A DNA stretch of 64,000 nt, from positions 124,001-188,000 of the forward strand of contig NZ_ML137218.1 of assembly GCF_004015795.1 (NCBI RefSeq). The letters run 5' to 3'. Shown one piece after another: positions 35,444-45,060 of this stretch. The notes below the pieces were generated by a model, which worked only from the letters and a program-made list of their open reading frames with translations, had not been told where the DNA came from and made no database searches. The position numbers and the translations under genes were made by a program. Source of the stretch: Falsirhodobacter deserti (GTDB lineage: Bacteria > Pseudomonadota > Alphaproteobacteria > Rhodobacterales > Rhodobacteraceae). Positions within the stretch are counted from its first letter, which is position 1; the number at the start of each line of letters is the position of its first letter.

Positions 35444-36268
35444 ATGACGGAGAAGAAGCGCAAGGCGGCCATCGAAGGCACGCCGCTTGGCTTCGCCATC
35501 TCGGAAAATGACCGCCGCACGCTGGATATGGTTTCGCAGGCGCTGGACCAGAAGCGGGTGAAGCTGGCTTTCCAGCCGGTCGTGCTGGGGTCTGATCCTT
35601 CGCGGATCGCGTTTCATGAAGGGCTGATCCGGATCATGGACCCGTCCGGCCGCATCATTCCCGCCAAAGACTTCATGGCCTCGGTCGAGGAGCAGGAGAC
35701 GGGCCGCCGCATCGACGTGGCAGCGCTGGAAATCGGGCTTTGGACGCTTGCGCAGAATCCCGGGATTCGGCTGGCGGTGAACATGTCCGCACGCTCCATC
35801 GGCTATGCCCCATGGATGCGGGCGCTGCACCGCGGGCTGAAACGCGATCCGACGGTGGCCGAACGGTTGATCCTGGAAATCACCGAGAGTTCCGCCATGC
35901 TGGTGCCGGAACTTGTCACATCGTTCATGGATGATCTTCAGCGGCAGGGCATCGCCTTCGCTTTGGACGATTTCGGTGCGGGATATACGGCCTTCCGGTA
36001 TTTCAGGGACTTCTTCTTCGATATGGTCAAGATCGACGGGCAGTTCATCCGCGGCATCGACAGCAGCACCGACAACCAGGTCCTGACACAGGCGCTGCAA
36101 TCCATCGGGCGGCACTTCGAGATGGTCACGGTGGCGGAATCGGTCGAAACGGTGGCAGAGGCAGAGTTCCTGCGATCCATCGGCGTGGACTGCCTTCAGG
36201 GCTATCTGTTCGGAGCGCCGACAACACGGCCCGACTGGCCGCGCGACAGTATTTCCCTTTCCGCCTGA
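35444..36268 (+). CDS. Stand-alone EAL-domain cyclic-di-GMP phosphodiesterase
   Basis: 274 residues, EAL domain only, no membrane segment or GGDEF domain. The motif reads Glu59-Gly-Leu (HEGLIR) instead of EAL. The other catalytic residues are present: Asn113, Glu145/Glu148 (EITES), Asp175-Asp176 (DDFGAGYTAF), Lys196 (VKIDG) and Glu232 (AESVET). Activity is therefore likely. The start at 35444 has CCGGAGGGAAAG upstream. The preceding 100 bases (35345-35443) are unusually A/T-rich, a probable promoter region. A hairpin follows the stop. Confidence 0.88.
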   Translation: MTEKKRKAAIEGTPLGFAISENDRRTLDMVSQALDQKRVKLAFQPVVLGSDPSRIAFHEGLIRIMDPSGRIIPAKDFMASVEEQETGRRIDVAALEIGLWTLAQNPGIRLAVNMSARSIGYAPWMRALHRGLKRDPTVAERLILEITESSAMLVPELVTSFMDDLQRQGIAFALDDFGAGYTAFRYFRDFFFDMVKIDGQFIRGIDSSTDNQVLTQALQSIGRHFEMVTVAESVETVAEAEFLRSIGVDCLQGYLFGAPTTRPDWPRDSISLSA

Positions 36269-36286
36269 CATAAGGGCGTGATGACC

Positions 36287-36320
36287 GGCGGTGCCCCGTT
36301 CCGGCCAACGGGGCGCCGCC
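36287..36320. terminator. Hairpin between the EAL gene and ydcH-like gene, probable two-way terminator
   Basis: GGCGGTGCCCCGTT (36287-36300) pairs with AACGGGGCGCCGCC (36307-36320), 14 pairs with one G-U. It sits between convergent stops at 36268 and 36336. The plus-strand side is followed by AAATTCGTTT. The minus-strand side lacks a T-tract. Confidence 0.55.
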
Positions 36321-36335
36321 AAATTCGTTTGGATG

Positions 36336-36503
36336 TCAGATCCGCGCGAGGCGGGTGATCTCCTCTTTCAGGCGCATCTTCTGTTTTTTCAGTTCGGCAA
36401 TCCGGATGGTATCGGCAGCAGGTTGGCGCTGTTCCCAAATGACCGAGTTCGAGAGCGAAGCGTGCTTGCGGCGCAGTTCTTGCAGGTGCGAAGCGACAGA
36501 CAT
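36336..36503 (-). CDS. YdcH family (DUF465) small protein
   Basis: 55 residues forming two charged helices: SVASHLQELRRKHASLSNSV and IRIAELKKQKMRLKEEITRL. This is the DUF465/YdcH helical-hairpin family of unknown role. The start at 36503 has a clear AGGAG. The longer frame upstream reads through its own leader and is not coding. Confidence 0.85.
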   Translation of the reverse strand: MSVASHLQELRRKHASLSNSVIWEQRQPAADTIRIAELKKQKMRLKEEITRLARI

Positions 36504-36559
36504 GACGGTCTCCTGTGTGATTGCGTGTAAAAGAATTGCAACACGCAGCCTGAGTCGTG

Positions 36560-37339
36560 TCACGTTTCTTTTTGGATAATATTCTTGCGTGCGCGGGGGC
36601 TGGCCGATAACGGCTGCGGAAATCCGCCACCTTCGCGCAGGATGGAACGTGCAAGGGGACTGGCATCGTCACCATCGCCGTCATGAACAGCACCCGAATG
36701 AAGAATGGCCGGTGCAGCAAGCACGAAGGCCGCCCGTCCCCCCTTCTTTGTCTGAATAATCAACCTTTTGGCCGCCCGTCCTTCGCGTGCAGCAAGGGGC
36801 AGAACCACGGTGGAGCCCACCGAACCCGGCAGCCCCTGCAAGGCATCGGGCAGACGGTCCGCCCCGAGGATCAGCGTCATCGTGCCGCCCGGGCGCAGCC
36901 TGCGGGCCATCACATCCATCCAGCGGGCCAGCGGAAGATCTTCGCGCAATGCGATGTCGCGGCCTAAATCTTGGGCAGCTGTGCCTCCGAAATAGTACGG
37001 AGGATTAGCGATGACATGATCGAAGCTGCCTGTCAGGCGAAGCTGGTCCAGATCGCCCTCGATCACTGTCAGCGGCAGGCCATTGGCCTCGGCATTGCGG
37101 CGGGCAAGCGCGGCATAGGGGGGCTGAAGTTCCACCCCCGTCATGATGGCACCGGTGCGCAGCGCAAGGCAAAGGGAGGCGACGCCGACGCCGCAGCCAA
37201 GTTCCAGCACTGCCTGTCCGCGCTGGGCGGGAACGGCGGCGGCAAGGAAAACAGGGTCCGTCGCCGCGCGATATCCCCCCTTCGGTTGCAGGATGCGCAG
37301 CCGGCCATCCAGAAAGCCGTCTTCGGTCAGATCGCTCAT
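36560..37339 (-). CDS. TrmN6-like tRNA1(Val) A37 methyltransferase
   Basis: 259 residues, class I SAM methyltransferase. It begins GRLRILQPKGGYRAATDPVFLAAAV, typical of TrmN6/YfiC. The SAM loop is LELGCGVGVASLCLA, and the catalytic N6-adenine motif is ANPPYYFGG. It probably methylates A37 of tRNA-Val. The start overlaps the DUF2007 stop by one base (TGATG). Confidence 0.85.
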   Translation of the reverse strand: MSDLTEDGFLDGRLRILQPKGGYRAATDPVFLAAAVPAQRGQAVLELGCGVGVASLCLALRTGAIMTGVELQPPYAALARRNAEANGLPLTVIEGDLDQLRLTGSFDHVIANPPYYFGGTAAQDLGRDIALREDLPLARWMDVMARRLRPGGTMTLILGADRLPDALQGLPGSVGSTVVLPLAAREGRAAKRLIIQTKKGGRAAFVLAAPAILHSGAVHDGDGDDASPLARSILREGGGFPQPLSASPRARKNIIQKET

Positions 37340-37551
37340 CAGCTCAGCGACAGGCCGTTATCGGTCAGGATGCTGCTGGCCATGAAATGATCCTTCTCAT
37401 GCACCATCATGCGGCGCGGCAAGGCCCCGATTCCGCCGTCAAGGATGCTCATGTGGACGTCCATGACAAAGGCAGTTATACCCTCGCCCTGAAGCAGCGC
37501 CTGTGCAAAGGCGATCACGGTGGGATCGGTGGTGCGCAGAAGCTCTTTCAT
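37339..37551 (-). CDS. DUF2007 domain protein
   Basis: 70 residues: MKELLRTTDPTVIAFAQALL, then ITAFVMDVHMSILDGGIG and PRRMMVHEKDHFMASSIL. This is the DUF2007 'putative signal transducing' fold, a small ferredoxin-like domain of unknown role. It is coupled to the TrmN6-like gene and divergent from the polyprenyl synthase gene. Confidence 0.82.
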   Translation of the reverse strand: MKELLRTTDPTVIAFAQALLQGEGITAFVMDVHMSILDGGIGALPRRMMVHEKDHFMASSILTDNGLSLS

Positions 37552-37601
37552 GACAATCAGATATGCGGCAGACGCAGGTTTGTCGAGGATCGAGGATCGA
37601 C

Positions 37602-38597
37602 GTGGACGACGTTTCGCAAAAGCCGCATGACCAGCTTGGACAATGGCTCGCCCCGGATATGGAGCGTGTGAACGCCCTGATCCGCGAGCGGATGGCTTCG
37701 GAACACGCCCCCCGCATCCCCGAGGTGACGGCCCATCTGGTGGAAGCGGGCGGCAAGCGCCTGCGCCCGATGCTGGTGCTGGCCGCGGCGCGGATGTGCG
37801 GCTATGACGGTCCGTTCCACGTCCATCTGGCCGCCACGGTTGAATTCATCCACACCGCAACGCTGCTGCATGATGACGTAGTCGATGAAAGCGCCCAGCG
37901 GCGCGGGCGCCCCACGGCGAACCTGCTGTGGGATAACAAGTCGTCGGTTCTGGTAGGGGATTACCTGTTTGCGCGGTCGTTCCAGCTGATGGTGGAACCG
38001 GCACGGATGGATGTGCTGGACGTGCTGTGCAACGCTTCGGCCACCATCGCCGAGGGCGAGGTGCTGCAACTGACCGCCGCGCAGGATCTTTCGACGACCG
38101 AAGGCATCTATCTGCAGGTGGTGCGCGGCAAGACGGCGGCCCTGTTCGCCGCCGCGGCCGAGGTGGGCGGCATGATCGCCGATGCTTCGCCCGATCAGGT
38201 TGCAGGCTTGCGCGATTATGGCGATGCCCTGGGCATCGCCTTCCAGATCGTGGATGACCTGCTGGATTACGGCGGCGTCGCCGACACCATTGGCAAGAAC
38301 GTCGGGGACGATTTCCGCGAACGCAAGCTGACGCTGCCGGTGATCAAGGCCGTCGCAAAGGCCGACGCAGAGGAGCGTGCGTTCTGGGATCGCACCATCG
38401 CGCAGGGCGATCAGCAGGATGGCGATCTGGAACGGGCGCAGGGCATCATGGCGCGGCACGGCGCGATGGAGGCTGCCCGTGCCGATGCGCTGGCATGGGC
38501 TGATCGCGCCAAGACCGCGCTGGACCCGCTGCCCCCGCATGATCTGCGTGACATGCTGACCGCATTGGCCGATTTCGTGGTGGCGCGTATCCGCTAA
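37602..38597 (+). CDS. Long-chain polyprenyl diphosphate synthase
   Basis: 331 residues. It extends isoprenyl diphosphate to the side chain of ubiquinone, probably decaprenyl in this group. The first Asp-rich motif is [10 protein letters not shown], the second is QIVDDLLDY, and [11 protein letters not shown] binds diphosphate. The start is GTG at 37602 with GAGGAT upstream. An ATG at 37563 would add 13 residues without a ribosome site. Its 3' end overlaps the convergent ispE by four bases. Confidence 0.92.
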   Translation: MDDVSQKPHDQLGQWLAPDMERVNALIRERMASEHAPRIPEVTAHLVEAGGKRLRPMLVLAAARMCGYDGPFHVHLAATVEFIHTATLLHDDVVDESAQRRGRPTANLLWDNKSSVLVGDYLFARSFQLMVEPARMDVLDVLCNASATIAEGEVLQLTAAQDLSTTEGIYLQVVRGKTAALFAAAAEVGGMIADASPDQVAGLRDYGDALGIAFQIVDDLLDYGGVADTIGKNVGDDFRERKLTLPVIKAVAKADAEERAFWDRTIAQGDQQDGDLERAQGIMARHGAMEAARADALAWADRAKTALDPLPPHDLRDMLTALADFVVARIR

Positions 38598-39409
38598 GGC
38601 TCCATTAGGGCGGCGGCGGCCCACCATTCCGGGGGCAGGGCGGCGGCACCGGCTTTCGCTTCCGCTTCAGTGGCGAAAATGCCGAAGCAGGTTGCGCCCG
38701 AACCTGACATCCGCGCCAGCAGGCAGCCTGGCAGCGCGGCCAGCGCATCCCGCACCCCGGCGATCACGGGTGCAACGGCGATGGCCGGTTTTTCCAGATC
38801 GTTGCGGGTGGTGCGCAGCCAGCGGACCAGTTCCAGCACCGTGGCGAGTTCAGGCATCGGCGGCAGCGCCTTGCCAAAGCCGCCCAAGGCGCGGAACACC
38901 TGACCCGTCGGCACGGGAACGCGCGGGTTTGCCAGAACAAGCCAGGCCTTGGGCAGGCGAACGGGGGACAGCTTTTCCCCGATCCCGCTCATTCTTGTGG
39001 GGGTACCGGCAAGGCAGACGGGCACATCCGCGCCAAGGGCCAGCACCTGTTCGGGTGCGGGCAGTGGTTTGCCGGTCAGGCCCGACATGATCTTCAGCGT
39101 GGCCGCCGCATCCGCCGAACCGCCCCCGATGCCGGAAGCAACGGGAAGCACCTTTTCCAGCCGCAGGTCCGCCGTTCCCATCAGCCGCGCCGCGCGCAGC
39201 ACCAGATTGTCGGGTTCGTCCTGCAGATACCTTGCCTCCGGCCCCGTCACCTCCAGCGTCAGGGTTTCGGCGGTTCGTCCTTCAAGCCGGTCGCCTACCC
39301 CTGCAAAGACCACGAGGCTGTCAAGCAGGTGATATCCATCCTCGCGCCGTCCGGTGACGTGCAGCGCAAGGTTCACCTTGGCGCGCGCCAGTGCATCAAC
39401 GCGCGTCAT
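38594..39409 (-). CDS. ispE: 4-diphosphocytidyl-2-C-methylerythritol kinase
   Basis: 271 residues, GHMP kinase. It phosphorylates CDP-methylerythritol in the MEP pathway of isoprenoid synthesis. It begins [20 protein letters not shown], and the ATP loop is [17 protein letters not shown]. The start at 39409 overlaps the TPR gene stop by 14 bases, so the two are likely co-transcribed. It is convergent with the polyprenyl synthase that uses the pathway's product. Confidence 0.95.
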   Translation of the reverse strand: MTRVDALARAKVNLALHVTGRREDGYHLLDSLVVFAGVGDRLEGRTAETLTLEVTGPEARYLQDEPDNLVLRAARLMGTADLRLEKVLPVASGIGGGSADAAATLKIMSGLTGKPLPAPEQVLALGADVPVCLAGTPTRMSGIGEKLSPVRLPKAWLVLANPRVPVPTGQVFRALGGFGKALPPMPELATVLELVRWLRTTRNDLEKPAIAVAPVIAGVRDALAALPGCLLARMSGSGATCFGIFATEAEAKAGAAALPPEWWAAAALMEP

Positions 39410-41102
39410 CGGCCTGCCCAGCGATCTTTTCGGCCAGATCGTCATGTCCTTCCTCGATCAGGACGGAATCAAGGCCCTGTTCAAGCTTGCGTTCGATCCG
39501 CTCCACCTCGTCGGGTTCGGGGTTGAAGATCAGGGCGCGACGCCACTGGAAACGGGCTTCTTCGCGGCGGCCCACAGCCCAGTAGATGTCGGCCAGGTGG
39601 TCGGTCAGGATCGGATCGGCGGGTTCCAGAAGGACAGCAGTTTCCATCGGCTCGACAGCCTCTTCGAAGCGGCCAAGCCGGAACAGCGCCCAGGCAAGGC
39701 TGTCTTGGATCGCGCCGGAATCGGGGTGCGCGGCAACGGCGCGTTCGATCATGTCCAGCGCTTCGTCCAGCTTGCGGCCCTGTTCCACCAGCGAGTAGCC
39801 AAGGTAGTTCAGAACTTCCGGCTGGTCGGGCGCCAGATCCAGCGCTGCGCGCATGTCGGCCTCGGCCTCCTCGTTCTGACCCAGCCGCTCGTGGCTCATC
39901 CCGCGGCTGAACAGCACCGGCCAGTATTGCGCCGAGGGCGAGCCGATCATCCCCAGCGCCTCGTCATAGATCGCGATCGAGCCGGTGTAATCCCCGGTCC
40001 GGCGAAGGGCATCGGCCAGCGCGACCTTGACGCCAAGCGCATCGGGCCGCGCCTCGGCCAGTGCCCTCAGGGTGGCCACCGCCTCGTCCCCGCGATCATC
40101 GGCGAAAAGCGCATCGGCGCGGGAAATCTGTGCCGCTTCGTGCAGGGGGTCAGTGTCTGGAACCGCGTCATAGGCCGCAAGGGCATCGGCTGTCTGCCCT
40201 TGCCCTGCCAGCAAGTCGCCCACCAGAATTTGCGCTTCGGCATGATCGGGGCGCAGGTCCGTCGCGACACGCGCATAGATCAGCGTGAAGGTGTCCCCCG
40301 CCTCGGCCGCAAGGGCGGAGCCGAGGGTATAAAGCACCTCGGCTATGCCGTCCTGCGCGTTGCGGGCGATGTCCCAGTCCAGCGTTTCGCCATTTTCAAG
40401 CGCGGCGACCAGCATCCTGCGCGCAGGATCGCTTTCGGCGAAGCTGTCCTCCAGCACGACGCGGGCTTCGTCTGCGCGGTCCAGTTGCGACAGGACCTGA
40501 ACGCGGGCCAGGATGCCGCGCCGCGTGTTGGCCACGGCATGGTCGGGATCGGCAAGAATCGCATCCGCCCCTTCCAGATCCCCCGCCAGCGCCAGCGCCA
40601 GAGCCTTGTGATAAAGCCCGAAAGCCTGCAGCCCCTGCGCCTGCGCTACGCGGTCGAACCCTGCCATGGCGGCATCGGCATTGCCGCGCCCCAGCTCGGC
40701 CCATGCATCCACCAGCTGCTTCATGACGCTGCCCACGGCATCAAGGTCGGGCTGAAGCGCGATAACGCCTGCCCAGTCGCCGGCTTTCACCAGCTGATCG
40801 ACCAGCGCGATATACATGGTCGGGCTGTTCAGCCCCAGCGAGCCCATCGTTTGTGCCACCGCGCCTGCGCGATCCAGCTTTCCCGATGCGATATGTGCGA
40901 TGACGGTGCTTTCCAGCAGCCGCGCATCGCCCGCATCCGCCTTCAGCGCGCGGTCGAACCATGCCGCGGCGGTGGAATGGTCGCCCTCCTCGGCCGCGAT
41001 CTTGGCTGCCAGATAGGCGCCGGGATCCTGCGCCATGGCACCTGCGGGCAAGATCAGTGCAAGTGCCAGTGCGGCATGGCGGAAAAGGGACTGGTCGGGC
41101 AT
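39396..41102 (-). CDS. Periplasmic TPR-repeat protein
   Basis: 568 residues. The signal peptide ([17 protein letters not shown]) is followed by tandem TPR-type repeats over most of the length, best seen at the C-terminus: [40 protein letters not shown] and [18 protein letters not shown]. TPRs mediate protein contacts, and no enzymatic domain is visible. The start at 41102 has GGAGG. It overlaps ispE and lies 88 bases after the ETF-QO gene. Confidence 0.9.
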   Translation of the reverse strand: MPDQSLFRHAALALALILPAGAMAQDPGAYLAAKIAAEEGDHSTAAAWFDRALKADAGDARLLESTVIAHIASGKLDRAGAVAQTMGSLGLNSPTMYIALVDQLVKAGDWAGVIALQPDLDAVGSVMKQLVDAWAELGRGNADAAMAGFDRVAQAQGLQAFGLYHKALALALAGDLEGADAILADPDHAVANTRRGILARVQVLSQLDRADEARVVLEDSFAESDPARRMLVAALENGETLDWDIARNAQDGIAEVLYTLGSALAAEAGDTFTLIYARVATDLRPDHAEAQILVGDLLAGQGQTADALAAYDAVPDTDPLHEAAQISRADALFADDRGDEAVATLRALAEARPDALGVKVALADALRRTGDYTGSIAIYDEALGMIGSPSAQYWPVLFSRGMSHERLGQNEEAEADMRAALDLAPDQPEVLNYLGYSLVEQGRKLDEALDMIERAVAAHPDSGAIQDSLAWALFRLGRFEEAVEPMETAVLLEPADPILTDHLADIYWAVGRREEARFQWRRALIFNPEPDEVERIERKLEQGLDSVLIEEGHDDLAEKIAGQADDAR

Positions 41103-41190
41103 GTGGCCTCCGGCTGCGACCTGTGGACGATAGGGCGCATCGCGGCGGATCGCAAACCCCGCTGCGGGCCGATGCCGTGAATGTAATCCG

Positions 41191-42843
41191 TCACATGTTG
41201 GGATAGTTCGGACCGTCACCGCCCTGCGGCGTGGTCCAGACGATGTTCTGCGCCGGATCCTTGATGTCGCAGGTCTTGCAATGCACGCAGTTCTGGAAGT
41301 TGATCACGAAGCGCGGGCCATCGGCATCCTCCACCACCTCGTACACGCCGGCGGGGCAATAGCGTTGGGCCGGTTCGGCAAAGGTGGGCAGCGTGAAGGA
41401 AACCGGAACCGAGGGATCCTTCAGCTTCAGGTGGCAAGGCTGGCTTTCCTCGTGGTTGGTGAAGCTGAAGGCGACGTTCGTCAGCCGGTCGAAGGACAGC
41501 ACGCCATCGGGCTTGGGATAATCGATGGGGGTGAAATCAGCGGCCTTGCGCGTGGCGGCGGCATCCGTCTTGCCGTGGCCAAGCGTGCCGAAAAACGACA
41601 TCCCCAGAACCTCGTTTGTCCACATGTCGAAGCCGCCAAGCATCAGGGAGCCCTTCAGCCCGAAGCGCGACCAAAGCGGCTTGACGTTGCGCACGGCTTT
41701 CAGGTCACGCCCGATCGCCCCCTCACGGACGGCGGTTTCATAGGCGGCAAGTTCGTCCCCCGCACGTCCGGCGGCGATGGCTTCGGCGGCGGCCTCGGCA
41801 GCGGCGATGCCGGACAGCATGGCGTTGTGGTTGCCCTTGATGCGCGGCAGGTTCACCATCCCGGCCGAGCAGCCAAGAAGCGCCACGCCCGGTGCGACCA
41901 TCTTGGGCAGCGATTGCCAGCCCCCTTCGGTGATCGCGCGCGCACCATAGGACACGCGTTTGCCGCCCTTCAGCAGGTCCGCCACCATCGGGTGATGCTT
42001 GAAGCGCTGGAATTCGGCATAGGGGTAAAGATAGGGGTTCTCATATCCCAGATGGACAACGAAGCCGATCAGGACCTGGTTGTTTTCAGCGTGATAGATG
42101 AAGGACCCGCCGCCACCGTTTTCGTCCAGCGGCCAGCCCATCGTGTGGGTGACGGTGCCGATCCGGTGCTTGGCGGGGTCGATTTCCCAGATCTCTTTCA
42201 TGCCGATGCCGAACTTCTGCGGTTCGTGCCCTGCCGAAAGCCCATAGGTGGCAATCACCTCTTTCGACAGCGAACCGCGCACGCCTTCGGCCAGCATCAC
42301 GTATTTGCCGTGCAGCTCCATCCCCGGTTCATAGGCGGGGCCGGGGGTGCCGTCGGCGTTCAGGCCGAATTCGCCCGCGATCACGCCCTTCACGCCGCCA
42401 TCCTCGCCATGCACAAGGGCCGAGCAGGACATGCCGGGGAAAACCTCCACCCCAAGCGCTTCGGCCTGTTCGGCCAGCCAGCGGCAGACATTGCCCATGC
42501 TTACGATATAGTTGCCGTGATTGTTCATCAGCCGGGGCATTGGCCAGTTCGGCACGCGCTTCTGGCCTGTTTCCGTCAGGAAGAAGAAGTTGTCCTCTTT
42601 CACGCCAACGGTCACCGGCGCACCCTTTTCCCGCCAGTCGGGGATCAGCGCATCAAGGCCGACCGGATCCAGAACCGCGCCCGACAGGATGTGCGCCCCG
42701 ATTTCGGAGCCTTTTTCCAGCAAAACCACCGAAAGGTCGGGGTTCACCTGCTTCAGCCGGATCGCGGCAGACAGGCCCGCCGGGCCGCCGCCAACGATGA
42801 CGACGTCGTATTCCATTGATTCGCGGGTGATCGGGTCGGTCAT
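41191..42843 (-). CDS. Electron transfer flavoprotein-ubiquinone oxidoreductase
   Basis: 550 residues. ETF-QO passes electrons from the electron transfer flavoprotein to ubiquinone, linking fatty and amino acid oxidation to respiration. The N-terminal FAD loop is DVVIVGGGPAGLSAAIRL. The C-terminal [4Fe-4S] site is CVHCKTCDIKDPAQNI, with the earlier ligand in YCPAGVYEV. GGAGG precedes the ATG. The family is membrane-associated by a surface helix. etfA/etfB are not in view. Confidence 0.96.
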   Translation of the reverse strand: MTDPITRESMEYDVVIVGGGPAGLSAAIRLKQVNPDLSVVLLEKGSEIGAHILSGAVLDPVGLDALIPDWREKGAPVTVGVKEDNFFFLTETGQKRVPNWPMPRLMNNHGNYIVSMGNVCRWLAEQAEALGVEVFPGMSCSALVHGEDGGVKGVIAGEFGLNADGTPGPAYEPGMELHGKYVMLAEGVRGSLSKEVIATYGLSAGHEPQKFGIGMKEIWEIDPAKHRIGTVTHTMGWPLDENGGGGSFIYHAENNQVLIGFVVHLGYENPYLYPYAEFQRFKHHPMVADLLKGGKRVSYGARAITEGGWQSLPKMVAPGVALLGCSAGMVNLPRIKGNHNAMLSGIAAAEAAAEAIAAGRAGDELAAYETAVREGAIGRDLKAVRNVKPLWSRFGLKGSLMLGGFDMWTNEVLGMSFFGTLGHGKTDAAATRKAADFTPIDYPKPDGVLSFDRLTNVAFSFTNHEESQPCHLKLKDPSVPVSFTLPTFAEPAQRYCPAGVYEVVEDADGPRFVINFQNCVHCKTCDIKDPAQNIVWTTPQGGDGPNYPNM

Positions 42844-42887
42844 GGAAGGTCCTCCGGCTTGGGGCGCGCCCGGGCTGAGGATCGTTT

Positions 42888-42913
42888 TTGACGCAGCCCC
42901 CCGCCCGCGTCAA
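42888..42913. promoter_or_regulatory. Inverted repeat between ETF-QO and greA
   Basis: TTGACGC (42888-42894) and GCGTCAA (42907-42913) form a perfect 7-base inverted repeat around 12 C-rich bases. It lies in the 222-base divergent region (42844-43065). Each arm contains a TTGAC, like a -35 element facing outward, but no good -10 is seen at 17 bases. Confidence 0.3.
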
Positions 42914-43017
42914 CGTGACAAAGCAGGATTGGATGCGTGATGTTCCGCGCAACGCGCCGGTCGGCGCTTGCAATTCGCATCCGCCTCTGTGCAGTCTGAT
43001 CGCCGATGAACGCCAAG

Positions 43018-43052
43018 GTCACGGCCCGTCCCAAGGCCGTGGCTTTGCTTTT
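43018..43052 (+). terminator. Terminator-like hairpin in the greA leader
   Basis: GTCACGGCC (43018-43026) pairs with GGCCGTGGC (43035-43043), nine pairs with one G-U, followed by TTTGCTTTT (43044-43052). It ends only 13 bases before the greA ATG. No coding gene precedes it on this strand, so it would act on the greA transcript itself as an attenuator. Confidence 0.55.
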
Positions 43053-43065
43053 ACGGTAAAGGCCC

Positions 43066-43536
43066 ATGGACAAGATCCCGATGACCCGCGCGGGGTTTAC
43101 CGCGCTCGACAACGAACTGAAGACGCTGAAATCCGTCGAACGCCCGTCCGTGATCCGCGCCATCGCAGAGGCGCGTGAACTTGGCGATCTTTCCGAAAAC
43201 GCCGAGTACCACTCTGCGCGCGAGAAGCAGAGCTTCATCGAAGGCCGCATCAAGGAGCTTGAGGGCACGCTGTCGCTGGCCGAGGTGATTGACCCGACCA
43301 AGCTGTCCGGCCCCATCAAGTTCGGCGCCACCGTCACGCTGGTGGACGAGGATACCGACGAGGAACGGACCTACCAGATCGTGGGCGAGGCGGAGGCCGA
43401 TATCGAGAATGGCCTTCTGAACATGCGCTCGCCGCTTGCACGGGCGCTGATCGGCAAGGAAGCGGGCGACAGCATCGAGGTGAAAACTCCGGGCGGCGAT
43501 AGGGGCTACGAGATCCTCGCCGTGCGTTATATCTGA
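43066..43536 (+). CDS. greA: Transcription elongation factor GreA
   Basis: 156 residues, full length. GreA rescues backtracked RNA polymerase by stimulating transcript cleavage. The N-terminal coiled coil has [17 protein letters not shown] and [20 protein letters not shown], including the acidic tip residues. The C-terminal domain has [16 protein letters not shown] and [22 protein letters not shown] precedes the ATG. A terminator-like hairpin lies in the leader. Confidence 0.96.
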   Translation: MDKIPMTRAGFTALDNELKTLKSVERPSVIRAIAEARELGDLSENAEYHSAREKQSFIEGRIKELEGTLSLAEVIDPTKLSGPIKFGATVTLVDEDTDEERTYQIVGEAEADIENGLLNMRSPLARALIGKEAGDSIEVKTPGGDRGYEILAVRYI

Positions 43537-43543
43537 GGGCTGC

Positions 43544-44392
43544 ATGGCAGGACTGGACAGACGCGACGCTGCAGGTGAAGGCCCGAAGGCAGAGGTTGCC
43601 GGCGCGGTCGGTGCCGTGCTCTGGGTTGCCGCGATCCTTGGCTGGTGGCTGAGCCAGCCCGAAGGTCAGGGCCCGGGGCTTCTGGTGGCGGTGCTGCTGA
43701 TCGTGGTGCCGCTGGCGCTGATCGCGGGGCTGGTAAGCACCTTGCGCACACTGCGCGAGGTGCGTGCCGAAACGGCGCGGCTGCACGATGCGCTGGATGC
43801 CGCGCGTGCCGCCTCGACGGCCGTGCCTGTGCGTCCTGCACCCCCGTCCGAACCTATGCATCCGGCCCCTGCCGAACACCAGTCCAGCCTGGAGCTGGAG
43901 GACGCTTCGGACGACGGTGCGGAACTGACGATTGAAGACTTCCTGCGCGCACTGAACTTTCCGGATTCGGCTGATGACGTCGAGGGGATCGAGGCGCTTC
44001 AACGTGTGCTGAACGATCACGAGGCGGCGCGTCTGCTGCGTGCGGCCCAGGATGTACTGACCCTTCTGGCGCAGGACGGGATCATCATGGACGATCTGGT
44101 GCCCGAGCCGCCGCGTCCGGACCAGTGGCGCCGTTTCGCCGCCGGCGAACGCGGGGCGGCCACCGCCGGTGTGGGTGCGATCCGCGACCGTGCGGCGCTG
44201 ACGGCCACCGCCACGCGGATGCGTGAAGATGCGGTGTTCCGCGATGCGGCGCATCACTTCATGCGGACCTTCGACCGCAGCCTGCCCGCTTTCGGTGAAT
44301 TCGCAACCGATACCGAGCTTGAGATCCTTGCCGAAACACGCAGCGCCCGGGCCTTCATGCTGCTGGCACGTGCAGGCGGGGCCTTCGACTAA
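43544..44392 (+). CDS. Conserved membrane-anchored hypothetical protein
   Basis: 282 residues. Two membrane helices near the N-terminus (about 19-36 and 44-65) precede a helix (LRTLREVRAETARLHDALDA), a Pro-rich linker, and a mostly helical cytoplasmic domain (about 125-282: LTIEDFLRALNFPD, EAARLLRAAQDVLTLLAQDG). I recognise no named family. It starts seven bases after greA, so the pair is probably co-transcribed. Confidence 0.7.
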   Translation: MAGLDRRDAAGEGPKAEVAGAVGAVLWVAAILGWWLSQPEGQGPGLLVAVLLIVVPLALIAGLVSTLRTLREVRAETARLHDALDAARAASTAVPVRPAPPSEPMHPAPAEHQSSLELEDASDDGAELTIEDFLRALNFPDSADDVEGIEALQRVLNDHEAARLLRAAQDVLTLLAQDGIIMDDLVPEPPRPDQWRRFAAGERGAATAGVGAIRDRAALTATATRMREDAVFRDAAHHFMRTFDRSLPAFGEFATDTELEILAETRSARAFMLLARAGGAFD

Positions 44393-44982
44393 ACCTCCCG
44401 CACCATGGTGACGGTGGCCCGGAACCCGAACAAGGGTGCCGCCGTCCGCAGCGGGTGAAGCTTCACCGCGCGAAAGCCCAACCGTTCATACAAGCGCCGC
44501 GCCGCCAGGTTCGTGTCCACCACGTCCAGCCGCACCGCGGCATAGCCGCGATTGCGTGCGTGATCGCAGATCGCCTCAACCAGGGCCGAGCCGATGCCCC
44601 GGTCCCGCGCCCCTTCATCCACGCATAGCCCGTCGATCAGGAAACGTTCGTTGTCGGTGTCCTGAACCAGAAGCCCAAGGGCATAGCGGCGCCAGGCCGC
44701 CCCTACCGCGCCATAGCTGTCGCGCATCTGCCCCGGCTCGGCGGCGACGAAGGCCCCCCGCGCCGTCTTGAACCCGCAGATGCCCAGAAGCCGCCCGCCT
44801 TGCATGGCCACGATCGCATGGTCGCTGCGGATCGCGCCGGCGATGAATTCCAGCGCCCGGCGGTCCGGTCCCAGAACGCGCCCCAGTTTGCCGCCGAAAG
44901 CCTGCCAGTAAAGGCGCGCCGCCGCCTTCCGCTGGGTTGCTGGCAGGCCGTATGCGATGGTCACTTCCGCCTGTTCGTCCAT
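44389..44982 (-). CDS. GNAT family N-acetyltransferase
   Basis: 197 residues. The acetyl-CoA motif A is FLIDGLCVDEGARDRGIGSAL, followed by YAAVRLDVVDTNLAARRLYE and LGFRAV. The substrate is unknown. It overlaps the convergent membrane-protein gene by four bases and is divergent from azlC. Confidence 0.85.
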   Translation of the reverse strand: MDEQAEVTIAYGLPATQRKAAARLYWQAFGGKLGRVLGPDRRALEFIAGAIRSDHAIVAMQGGRLLGICGFKTARGAFVAAEPGQMRDSYGAVGAAWRRYALGLLVQDTDNERFLIDGLCVDEGARDRGIGSALVEAICDHARNRGYAAVRLDVVDTNLAARRLYERLGFRAVKLHPLRTAAPLFGFRATVTMVREV

Positions 44983-45060
44983 GCCTGCGCCTGCGGTTGC
45001 AATGCCCTGTTCAAGCGCCTATGCCAGCCAAAGCCTGCGGTAAAGCACGAAGGTTCCCTT

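Noticed and set aside
42844-43065. A tRNA or small coding gene between ETF-QO and greA
   Set aside because: No T-loop GTTCRA pattern or cloverleaf is seen, and the open frames there lack ribosome sites and family likeness. Only the inverted repeat and the greA leader hairpin stand out.
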